A stretch of DNA of 64,000 bases, taken from NCBI GenBank assembly GCA_948144175.1, contig CANXME010002051.1:372001-436000 (forward strand), given 5' to 3'. The notes below the pieces were generated by a model that did not search any database, was not told where the DNA came from, and saw only the letters and a program-made list of their open reading frames with translations. Positions 53,401 to 62,868 of the stretch are shown one piece after another. The position numbers and the translations under genes were made by a program. The number at the start of each line of letters is the position of its first letter. Position 1 is the first letter of the stretch. This DNA is from Closterium sp. NIES-65 (lineage: Eukaryota; Streptophyta; Zygnematophyceae; Desmidiales; Closteriaceae).

Positions 53401-56400
53401 TGGTGAGGTGGCAGGATGATGGTGAGGTGCAGGATGATGGTGAGGTGGCAGGATGATGGTGAGGTGGCAGGATGATGGTGAGGTGGCAGGATGATGGTGA
53501 GGTGGCAGGATGATGGTGAGGTGGCAGGATGATGGTGAGGTGGCAGGATGATGGTGAGGTGGCAGGATGATGGTGAGGTGGCAGGATGATGATGAGGTGG
53601 CAGGATGATGGTGAGGTGGCAGGATGATGGTGAGGTGGCAGGATGATGGTGAGGTGGCAGGTTGATGGTGAGGTGGCAGGATGATGGTGAGGTGGCAGGA
53701 TGATGGTGAGGTGGCAGGATGATGGTGAGGTGGCAGGATGATGGTGAGATGGCAGGATGATGGTGAGGTGGCAGGATGATGGTGAGGTGGCAGGATGATG
53801 GTGAGGTGGCAGGATGATGGTGAGGTTGCAGGATGATGGTGAGGTTGCAGGATGATGGTGAGGTTGCAGGATGATGGTGAGGTGGCAGGATGATGGTGAG
53901 GTGGCAGGATGATGGTGAGGTGGCAGGATGATGGTGAGGTGGCAGGATGATGGTGAGGTGGCAGGATGATGGTGAGGTGGCAGGATGATGGTGAGGTGGC
54001 AGGATGATGGTGAGGTGGCAGGATGATGGTGAGGTGGCAGGATGATGGTGAGGTGGCAGGATGATGGTGAGGTGGCAGGATGATGGTGAGGTGGCAGGAT
54101 GATGGTGAGGTGGCAGGATGATGGTGAGGTGGCAGGATGATGGTGAGGTTGCAGGATGATGGTGAGGTTGCAGGATGATGGTGAGGTTGCAGGATGATGG
54201 TGAGGTTGCAGGATGATGGTGAGGTGGCAGGATGATGGTGAGGTGGCAGGATGATGGTGAGGTGGCAGGATGATGGTGAGGTGGCAGGATGATGGTGAGG
54301 TGGCAGGATGATGGTGAGGTGGCAGGATGATGGTGAGGTGGCAGGATGATGGTGAGGTGGCAGGATGATGGTGAGGTGGCAGGATGATGGTGAGGTGGCA
54401 GGATGATGGTGAGGTGGCAGGATGATGGTGAGGTTGCAGGATGATGGTGAGGTTGCAGGATGATGGTGAGGTTGCAGGATGATGGTGAGGTGGCAGGATG
54501 ATGGTGAGGTGGCAGGATGATGGTGAGGTGGCAGGATGATGGTGAGGTGGCAGATGATGATGGTGAGGTGGTGCAGGGCATGATGATGTGAGGTGGCAGG
54601 ATGATGGTGAGGTGGCAGGATGATGGTGAGGTGGCAGGATGATGGTGAGGTGGCAGGATGATGATGAGGTGGCAGGATGATGGTGAGGTGGCAGGATGAT
54701 GGTGAGGTGGCAGGATGATGGTGAGGTGGCAGGATGATGGTGAGATGGCAGGATGATGGTGAGGTGGCAGGATGATGGTGAGGTGGCAGGATGATGGTGA
54801 GGTGGCAGGATGATGGTGAGGTGGCAGGATGATGGTGAGGTGGCAGGATGATGGTGAGGTGGCAGGATGATGGTGAGGTGGCAGGATGATGGTGAGGTGG
54901 CAGGATGATGGTGAGGTGGCAGGATGATGGTGAGGTGGCAGGATGATGGTGAGGTGGCAGGATGATGGTGAGGTGGCAGGATGATGGTGAGGTGGCAGGA
55001 TGATGGTGAGGTGGCAGGATGATGATGAGGTGGCAGGATGATGGTGAGGTGGCAGGATGATGGTGAGGTGGCAGGATGATGGTGAGGTGGCAGGTTGATG
55101 GTGAGGTGGCAGGATGATGGTGAGGTGGCAGGATGATGGTGAGGTGGCAGGATGATGGTGAGGTGGCAGGATGATGGTGAGATGGCAGGATGATGGTGAG
55201 GTGGCAGGATGATGGTGAGGTGGCAGGATAATGGTGAGGTGGCAGGATGATGGTGAGGTGGCAGGATGATGGTGAGGTGGCAGGATGATGGTGAGGTGGC
55301 AGGATGATGGTGAGGTGGCAGGATGATGGTGAGGTGGCAGGATGATGGTGAGGTGGCAGGATGATGGTGAGGTGGCAGGATGATGGTGAGGTGGCAGGAT
55401 GATGGTGAGGTGGCAGGATGATGGTGAGGTGGCAGGATGATGGTGAGGTGGCAGGATGATGGTGAGGTGGCAGGATGATGGTGAGGTGGCAGGATGATGG
55501 TGAGGTGGCAGGATGATGATGAGGTGGCAGGATGATGGTGAGGTGGCAGGATGATGGTGAGGTGGCAGGATGATGGTGAGGTGGCAGGTTGATGGTGAGG
55601 TGGCAGGATGATGGTGAGGTGGCAGGATGATGGTGAGGTGGCAGGATGATGGTGAGGTGGCAGGATGATGGTGAGATGGCAGGATGATGGTGAGGTGGCA
55701 GGATGATGGTGAGGTGGCAGGATAATGGTGAGGTGGCAGGATGATGGTGAGGTGGCAGGATGATGGTGAGGTGGCAGGATGATGGTGAGGTGGCAGGATG
55801 ATGGTGAGGTGGCAGGATGATGGTGAGGTGGCAGGATGATGGTGAGGTGGCAGGATGATGGTGAGGTGGCAGGATGATGGTGAGGTGGCAGGATGATGGT
55901 GAGGTGGCAGGATGATGGTGAGGTGGCAGGATGATGGTGAGGTGGCAGGATGATTGTGGTTAAGTGGCAGCTAGAAAGCGTGTTTTTTTTAGAATCTGTT
56001 GTCCATTCTTGTCACGTACCCAGCTCTCTTTGCTATCCCCCTCTTGCTGGCCGGTTTCCCCTCTCCGCTGCGCTGCCAGGCAAGCATGGGTGTATGGTCG
56101 CAAGGCATGAGAGGAGTGGATGCGTGCAGGGGCATTGAATTCAGCCACCACAGCAGCACAACAGCAAGGAGGCAGTGCGCTGCCGGCTGCTTGCTGCATG
56201 TTCTCTGCGGACCCACCTTCTTGCTCGTCTCCTCTCTCGTCTCCTTGCCTGCTCCCTGCAGCGCTGGTGAAGCGAGTGAATGCAAGGGAAGCTGCTGCCG
56301 CCGCCAAGGAGGAACTGGCTGCCGCCGCTGCTGCCCTCCCTGTCCCGCCCTCCTCCTCCTCTGCTGCTGCTGCTGGCACCGGGAGTGCAGACGGGGGTGG

Positions 56401-58841
56401 GTGGATGGAGGTGAAGCGGGACGGGCAGGGCGACGAGGAGATGGGCGATGCAGAGGAGGGCGCGGAGGTTGGAGGCGAGGGCAAAGGGGCAGGCCAAGGA
56501 GCGGAGAAGGGGGAAGAGGCGGGGGCGGGTGAGGGGGAGGCGGGGGTGGATGCGATATCGGAGGCGCCGGTGGGGACGGGGCTGGCGGCGGCGCTGGCGC
56601 TGCTGAAGGACCGCGGGGCGCTGAAGGGCGAGGTGGAGTGGGGCGGGCGCACGATGGACAAGAAGCGCAGCAAGCTGGTGGGCGTGCTGGATGATAAGGG
56701 CCATGACCGCCCGCACGCCTTCAAGGAAGTGCGCATCGACCGCATCGACGAGTTCGGCCGCGTGGTGAGCTGCCGGAGAAGGGTGGTGGTGGGTTGCTGC
56801 AGGGTGTGGAGGCGTGCGGTGCAGCAGGGAGCAGGCCGGCATGCACCACGGGTTGATGGGCCGTGACCTGGGTTATTGTGTTACTCGCCCCGGCACACAC
56901 GAGTGTCAACCATGAAAGCACAAGGTCTTGTGCGTGCTGAGGGTGCCGCACCTCCACAGCAAGAGGCAAACCAGGCGACTTTTGAGTCGGCAAATATTGC
57001 AGTGGTGTTTCCCCTTGCCCTCCTGGCACAGCGCCTGCGTGGCCTGCAGATGATGCCCAAGGACGCATTTCACAAGGCTGTTGCTCATCGCTGTCGTGTG
57101 ACCCTCCTCCACTTCCCCGCAGATGACGCCCAAGGAGGCGTTCCGCAAGCTGTCACACGCGTTCCATGGGAAGGGGCCGGGCAAGATGAAGCAGGAGAAG
57201 CGCATGCGCGCTTATGAGGAGGACCTGAAGCGCAAGGGCATGGCGGCGGGCGACACGCCCATGCACTCCGTGGAGCGGCTGAGAGAGGTGCAGGCTCACA
57301 CGCAGTCGCCCTACGTGGTCATCACTGGGCATGTGAAGCCGGGGTGAGTGCACGGTTCAATTATGTGATAGAATGGCAGGCTGGCATGGGAAAATACATT
57401 GAATTCTTCCACGAAAGACGGGGGCGGAAATGCTCTCTTGATCTTACAGTGTAGACTCAGGGAGGTGCAGGCTCACACGCAGTCGCCCTACGTGGTCATC
57501 ACTGGGCATGTCAAGTCGGGGTGAGTGCGCTGGGAGGGGTGAGTGCGCTGGGAGGGGTGAGTGCGCTGGGAGGGGTGAGGTTGATCATTGAGGTGGCGAC
57601 AACTTGAGGGGTTGCTTGTGGGCGTGAGGGGGATGTTGAGGGTGTGATGGGGGAAGGATGAGAGTGTGAGGAATCATGTGCATGATGAGGGGAGGATGAG
57701 AGAGTGAGGAAACATGTGCATGATGAGGGCAGGAGGGGGAAGGCTCCCACCATCGTATGGCAGAGCTGTGTGGAGGTGCAGGAGCTCACCCAGTCGTCCT
57801 ATGTCGTCATCACCGGGCGTGTGAAGCCAGTGAGTGCACTCGGGGGATTGAGGGTGCACAGGTGTTGAGGGTGCACAGGTGTTGAGGGTGCACAGGTGTT
57901 GAGGGTGCACAGGTGTTGAGCATGAAGGTGGGTATGGGGGCACATGGAGGAGGGAGTGAGGGATGGAGGGAGGGCATTGGAGCTCTAACTATCGCATATG
58001 TTTTCATGGGTGTGCATGTGTGTGTATTTCTGTGTCCGTTCCCCCTCCCCCCCCGCCGTTCCCTCTTTTCCCCCCCTTATAGGCACTATCTACCCCCGTG
58101 CATTTCATCGGGGTCACCCAGTGCCGTCCATCCCCATCACTGCGTGCCTTCCAATACCCCCACATGTGTGCGCATGTCCCCCGTGTGGTGTGGTGTGGTG
58201 TGGTGTGGTGTGGTGTGGTGTGGTGTGGTGTGTTGTGGTGTGGTGTGGGGGGAGCAGGCAGATCTCGGACCCGGCCAACTCGTTTGCGACGATGGAGAAG
58301 GAGAGGGAGGTGGTGGGCAGCCTCACGCCCATGCTGGGCCACGCCAAGGTGAGGCAAGATGGGGCAAGGTGAGGCGCGGGGCAAGGTGAATGGCGGTGAT
58401 TGCTTGTAAGGGACGGTGATAGGTGGTGAAGCAAGGTGATTCGCATGGCGTTGGAAAGGGTTGAGGGCACGGGGCGCGAGCGACCTTGCCACCTGCCAGG
58501 GGCCACAACGAGACGAGAGGGAACAAGGCGGAGCAGTGGGGCGGTGCGGAGGATTGCAATAGGAGCTAGCAGCGGCTTTTGGGGGGGACTCTAATGAGCC
58601 TGCTGCACCCAGAGAATGGGCGGCTCTTGCTGTTCTGCTCCACTGCTTTGTCCCCCCTACTCCTCTTCCACCTTGTCATCCCCTTCGTCCCCTGTATTCC
58701 CTCCCACCTCCTCCCCTCCCTCTCCCCTCCCCCCACCAGGTGGAGCAGTATCTGGGCATCACCAAGGCCCCACCGCCCTCTGCGCCCGGCTCTTCCCGCA
58801 CGCCCATGGGCCCTCCACGTGCCAAGCCACCTCGCCCCTGA
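47468..58841 (+). CDS. SART1: SART1/SNU66 (DOT2-type) U4/U6.U5 tri-snRNP protein, 12 exons, 839 aa
   Basis: Exons: 47468-47632, 47967-48054, 48465-48581, 48792-48885, 49127-49193, 49480-49539, 50404-51348, 51476-51542, 56262-56764, 57123-57343, 58258-58348 and 58740-58841 (TGA). All phases agree and all introns are GT-AG; the sum is 2,520 nt. Family marks in order: LMAWVAKSRKLDEKRRAEKE, EYTSRDLAGLRVRHGV, AVVLTLKDASIL, DELENVEVAEQSRRDKAY, PMLPQYDDGHDDEGIVLD, FLTAEEMEQ, FRKPKRKK, LDLDKLEAQARAAGLG, LVFSDTGEFCRGLQLDD, VEWGGRTMDKKRSKLVG, RIDEFGRVMTPKEAFRKLSH, FHGKGPGKMKQEKRM, SLTPMLGHAKVEQYLGI. It joins the tri-snRNP to the pre-spliceosome in the nucleus. Length resembles plant DOT2 (about 820). 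Exon 7 encodes a long low-complexity Glu/Gly/Arg region; the intron at 51349-51475 is inferred from a frame change and good splice sites. Confidence 0.93.
49545..49975 (+). repeat. Minisatellite in SART1 intron 6 (12-13 bp unit)
   Basis: Roughly 33 copies of GAGGCGAGGGGGA and its 12-bp form GAGGCGAGGGGA. It starts within six bases of the exon 6 donor (GACCAG|GTGAGGG). Purine-only sense strand; antisense frames over it are artefacts. Confidence 0.9.
50361..50382 (+). repeat. Poly(C) run in SART1 intron 6
   Basis: A C run close to 20 nt inside a pyrimidine-rich stretch shortly before the exon 7 acceptor (50402-50403); it may act as the polypyrimidine tract. Confidence 0.7.
51543..55952 (+). 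repeat. Giant 19-bp minisatellite filling SART1 intron 8 (about 4.4 kb)
   Basis: About 230 tandem copies of GAGGTGGCAGGATGATGGT. The first unit is the authentic exon 8 donor itself (CTGGATGATG|GTGAGATGG). Each unit therefore repeats ATG|GTGAGG (donor-like) and GGCAG|GATG (acceptor-like without pyrimidine tract). Variants include one-base deletions (GAGGTGCAGG), GTTGCAG, GATGATGAT, GTTGATGG and GATAATGG; a set of these recurs at 494-bp spacing. The array ends at about 55952, about 310 bp before exon 9. Confidence 0.97.
57284..57836 (+). repeat. Exon 10 tail repeated twice within SART1 intron 10
   Basis: The last about 60 bp of exon 10 (EVQAHTQSPYVVITGHVKPG and its donor) recur at about 57459-57522 (EVQAHTQSPYVVITGHVKSG) and, more diverged, at about 57772-57833 (EVQELTQSSYVVITGRVKP). 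Both copies are open in frame and each ends in GTGAGTGC. An 18-bp unit GGGTGAGTGCGCTGGGAG, again containing the donor, is tandem about four times at 57517-57580. Confidence 0.88.
57850..57922 (+). repeat. 17-bp tandem repeat in SART1 intron 10
   Basis: Four copies of GGTGCACAGGTGTTGAG, the last slightly changed. Confidence 0.88.
58184..58247 (+). repeat. GTGTG pentamer repeat before SART1 exon 11
   Basis: About twelve units of GTGTG/GTGGT (TGGTG period 5) between about 58186 and 58247, ten bases upstream of the exon 11 acceptor; no pyrimidine tract intervenes. Confidence 0.8.
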
Positions 58842-59310
58842 CACCCTCACGCCCTTCACGCCGGTGTAACATGATGGGGGATGGTGTGACATAATCAGCA
58901 TGATGTTTGTGGTTTAAAACAGTTTCCGTAGCATGTGCGTGTGTTTTCTGGAAGCTTTCAAACAAAAGGTACAAGTCCATCTCAGAAGAACATCCAAAAA
59001 ATATTTCGGAACCACCGTAAATAGAGAAATCATGCCGTTGTACGAAGGAAGAAACCATGCTGTGAACTAAACACGTTTCCCAAGTAAAAGTCTGGTCCGG
59101 AGGATAACGGGTGTGACCTGCGACTGCGACTGTGAATGCAATACCGTGATCTCCCGGTTAGAAGCCCCGGGGGCAGGCCCTCAGATATCCGTGTAAAACA
59201 CGCTGATTAGGCTGATTTTGTAGCTGTGATTTTCGTTTTCCCTGGAAATTCAGCATACCGTATGCTTCAATTTTGCACTGAAATTTCAGTATAACCTACC
59301 TTGCCACACT
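58842..59310. other. Intergenic region downstream of SART1, no gene seen
   Basis: SART1 3' UTR and flank; AT-richer DNA without coding frames or known repeats. ACACT at 59306-59310 borders element J and is its candidate target duplication. Confidence 0.5.
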
Positions 59311-59451
59311 TGTCAAAACATAGAGTTATGTCTATTTCACTCTAGGTTGTAGGGGTCATCCCTTAGAGGGTACAACCCAATTCTCTCGATACTCTTGTAC
59401 TCTCCCTCCCTTACCTAATCACCATTCCTCACCTAGCTAGTTATTCTAACA
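59311..59451 (+). repeat. 5' LTR of J (141 bp)
   Basis: TGTCAAAACATAGAG to TTATTCTAACA. It keeps the CTAGGTTGTAGGGGTCA counterpart of the family motif but lacks a clear AAACCCTA box; it is more diverged than the others. Confidence 0.85.
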
Positions 59452-59464
59452 TGGTATTAAGAGC
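59452..59464 (+). promoter_or_regulatory. PBS of J
   Basis: TGGTATTAAGAGC directly after the LTR; initiator-tRNA-Met type with one extra base and a substitution. Confidence 0.7.
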
Positions 59465-60312
59465 ACAATGCTCCTTAGGACCGAATTTCTATAAGGGCCC
59501 ACCACTACTACGGTATTTCGATCTGCTGCCCGAGTCGTGCCCCTAGGAGAAACGCGAAATGCGAAAACGCGCCCTAGGCGAGACGGTTCCTTTTTCTGCC
59601 ATAGTCGCGATTTTTTTTTTTTCCTTCCTAGTCACGTGCAACCCCCCTGACCGCGCCCTAGCTGCCCCGTGCGCCTCTCGCGCGGCCCGTCAGCCCCTAC
59701 GCCCGGTCCCCCCTCATTCCTGCAGCTGCGCGCGCCACTCACGCTGCCCGCCAGCCCCTAGCACGCACCTGCTGCGCGCTCCTCGTAGTGCTGCCCCGCA
59801 CGCACCTGTTGCGCGCCCCTGGTTTGCACGCCCACAGCCCACGCGCGCCTACTGCTACTACGCGCCGCCCAGCCCGAGCTGTCACAGCTGCTACTGACTG
59901 AAACTACTGCTGCTACAGCTAGTGCTACTGCTGCTGCTACTGAAGCTCTTGCTGTTACAGCCCGTGCTCCTTGCTGCAGCTGCTCCTCCTTGCTGCTGCT
60001 TGAGCTGTCAGTGCTGCTGCTACTGACGCTACTGCTTCTACAGCTAGTGCAAATCACTGTTGCTGCTACTTGCTACAGCTGCTCCTCCTTGCTGCTGCTG
60101 CTGCTACTTGCTGCAGCTGCTCCTCCTTGCTGCTGCTGCTGCTGCTACTGAGCGCCGGCTGCTGCTGCTTGCTACTGCTGCTCCGCCACTGAGCCCGAGC
60201 CGCACCGCCCTGTCCGAGCCGCGCCACCCTGTCCGAGCCGCGCCGCCCAACCCGAGCTGTCACTACTGCTGCTGCTGCAACCACTGCTGCTACAGCTAGT
60301 GCTACTGCTGCT
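59465..60312 (+). repeat. Leader of J with CTG-rich repeats
   Basis: A T run of 13 nt near 59611, CGCGCC-rich sequence, then GCTGCTACTGCTGCTAC-type trinucleotide-rich repeats (about 59880-60310). Same position as the GC-rich leaders of C, E and G but of other composition. Confidence 0.65.
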
Positions 60313-61692
60313 ATGGCTAACCTGTCAGTTCTTACGTTCGATGCTGAGGGCCGCGCGATTACCTTTGATGTCTGGCTCGACGATCTCCAGCTGTTCCTGC
60401 AGAGCGAATCTAACGATGGTGTTTCCCTGTTTTTGCACACTGAGGGAAAGCTCCCACCCCCTGCTGCCGACGCTGTAGAGGATCTGTCTAAGTGGCTCAT
60501 GCGTGATGCAGCTGCCCGCCTTGCTGTCCGCAACCACCTGCCAGTCACTGAGCGCGCGCACTTTAGCCGGCAAAAAATAGCCAAGGATCTCTATGACGCT
60601 GTAGTTTCTCGCTACTCCTCCCCAGCTACTGCTGCTGTAGGTCGTCTCATGCTGCCGTACCTGCATCCTGATCTAGCTGAGTTCCGCACTGTCTCTGACC
60701 TCTTTAGCCACCTCCGCTCTAGTGAGGATCGCTTCCGTGCCTCTCTCAAGCCGGACTTTCTCGCTAAGAACCCCCCCCCCCCGCAGTACTTCACCCTCTA
60801 ATTTCTTATCACTCGCCTCCTTGACTCCCTTTGTACTGTCAGGGACCAGTTCCTAGCCATGGACCCCACTGAGCTCACACTTGACTCGCTTGAGAAGGCC
60901 CTTCTCGAGGTTAAGAAGAGCACTGTCACTGTTGCTGCCTCTCGTGGCACCCCCCGCTCCCCCTTCTTTGAAGGCTGTACTCCCTCCCCTCTCCTCCCCT
61001 CAGTTGCTACCGCTGCTGCAGTCGACCTCCTTGGTGCTGAGGACGTTGGCGCTGCGTCTGCTCCCAGTGGACGGCGAAACAACAGCAAGGGCAGAGGGGG
61101 CAGGGGTGGTGGTGGTGGCAGCAGCGGAGGGGGTGGCGGGGGTGGTGGCGGGGGTGGTGGAGGCTCTGGGGGTGGCTCTGGGGGTGGCGGCAGTGGAGGA
61201 GGCGGGCAGGGTGGAGGAGGCGGCGGTGGTGGGGGAGGCGGTTGGGGTAGCGGGGGCGGTGGAGGAGGTCTGGGTGGGTCTGGCAGGGGTGGTGGCGCTC
61301 GTGGACCTTCCCGTGGCTACGGGAGTGGTCAGCAGCTGCCGCACCTCCCGGACAACCCCACCGACCAGCAGCTCCGTGAGTGGGTTCTTTAGCGTGGGGG
61401 CTCTGGTCGGTGCCCTTATGTACGGCGCACGGGGCTTCTGAAGGGCACAGTCTACGGGAAGCCGCACACTGAGTACACGTGCTTCGGCCGTCTTGAAGAC
61501 GCCTGGGTGACTAAGTACTCCGAGGACCAGCAGGTCCCGAACTGGCTGCAGCTGATAGGGAAGGGGGTAGATGTGTTTGCTCTTGACTTTGCTAAGATCA
61601 ATGCTGCTCTCTATGCTATGTATGTTTCTGATTATAGTGTTGAGGGTGCGTGTTACTCGTGTGTGCTATGCGATGCTGGTGGTGATGCTGCC
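60313..61692 (+). pseudogene. Gag and glycine-rich region of J
   Basis: ATG at 60313, Gag N-terminus complete (WLDDLQLFLQ, RYSSPATAAVGRLMLPYLHP, LKPDFLAKNPPPP). A 12-nt C run (60771-60782) encodes NPPPP. TAA at 60799-60801 stands where G reads Tyr. The frame continues through EGCTPSPLLPS and a long G-G-G-S tract (about 61090-61310), TAG at 61390-61392, then KPHTEYTCFGRLEDAW and CYSCVLCD. A C run at about 61690 shifts the frame. Confidence 0.85.
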
Positions 61693-62236
61693 CCCCCCAG
61701 GTGCTAGTGCGTCTGCTGCTGCCCTAGGTGCTAGTGTCGCTACTGCCCCAGGTGCTAGTGAGTCTGCTGCTACCGCTGAGGTCTTGCACACTTTCACACT
61801 TGACTCTAGTGCGTCACGTTGCTTCTTTCGCGACAGCACCACTGTCACCCCACTCACTACCCCAGTCCCAGTCTCACTGGCGGACCCCTCTGGGGGCCCG
61901 GTGGTTGCACGCCACTCCACTGTCCTCCCGTGCCCAGCTGTCTCCTCTGGCTCTCTGTCCGGTCTCCACCTCCCCTTGTTCTCGACGAACCTGGTGAGCA
62001 ACGCCGTCCTTCAAGATGTATGGGTTGACACCTTTACTCCTGCAGGTCAGCGTGTGGCGATCTGCACATGCGCTAAGACAGGCCGTCACCCGGCTACATT
62101 CACACGACAGCCGGGGTCGAACCTGTACACACTCACCACAGCATCTGCACAGGTAGCTGCTTCTGGTCAGGTAGCTGCGTCCGGTCAGCTCGCTGCGTCC
62201 TGCTCGTGTCGCCTCCTCACCCACCCTTGCGGCGCA
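61693..62236 (+). pseudogene. Protease region of J
   Basis: Frame after the second C run: G-A-S spacer, then HTFTLDSSASRCFFRD, in which the protease triad DSGA is DSSA, followed by PVPVSLADPSGGPV and FSTNLVSNAVLQD. It breaks off at LLTHP, where GAG-pre-integrase should follow. Confidence 0.8.
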
Positions 62237-62868
62237 AGGCGGATGTCAGTGGTGTCTTGATCCCCTGGATCCGTGCTACTCGTCACCAGCTGCGCGAGCG
62301 GTTTCGGCGGGACTTTCCAGTCCTGCGTCTGCACTCTGACAGGGGTGGTGAGTTCTCCTCTGGCGTCCTTGAGACGTTCTGCCAGGACGAGGGCATTGCC
62401 CAGTCGTTCACGCTTCCGACCTCTCCGCAGCAAAATGGGATCGCTGAGCGTTGCATTGGCCTGATCATGGAGGTTGCTCGTACCTCCATGATCCATGCGG
62501 CTGCTCCCCATTTCCTGTGGCCGTTTGCGGTCCGATACGCCGCGCATCAGCTCAGCCTCTGGCCCCGTGTCTCTGCTCCAGAGACCTTGCCCACACTCCG
62601 TTGGACGGGACAGCCTGGTGATGCGTCGTCGTTTCGGGTCTGGGGCGTGCTCTCCCTTGTTCGCGATACCAAAGCGAGGAAGCTCTCCCCTCGCACTCTC
62701 CGCTGTGTCTTCCTGGGCTTCCCCACCGACGCTCCACCCTGGCAGTTCTACCACCCTGCCTCCGTCGTGTTCTGTCCTCTCAGGACGTCACCTTTGACGA
62801 GTCGGTCTGTTACTACCGACTTCACCCGCACGCGTCCCACCCGGTCCCTCTCGCACCTCTCTTCCTGA
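62225..62868 (+). pseudogene. Truncated integrase of J
   Basis: Joins directly at RKADVSGVLIPWIRATRHQ. HSDRGGEFSSGV and PQQNGIAERC are present, but the HHCC zinc-binding part and the first catalytic Asp (MDVWGP in G) are missing through a deletion of roughly 400-450 bp at about 62225-62235. This cannot be a working integrase. Confidence 0.85.

Noticed and set aside
51867-54581. Antisense open frame of 904 codons (Pro/His/Ser/Thr repeats) over the SART1 intron array
   Set aside because: The 19-bp unit gives a 57-bp codon period without stops; the frame is a by-product of the repeat and has no other coding feature.
51543-55952. CRISPR-like or centromeric satellite array
   Set aside because: Units are contiguous with no spacers, and the array is confined to one intron flanked by exons of the same gene.
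1590-61392. Alternative genetic code with TAG read as glutamine, as in some ulvophytes
   Set aside because: The host psbO ends TAA, SART1 ends TGA and the transposase ends TAG. Homologous retroelement copies have CAG at several of the TAG sites, so mutation explains them.
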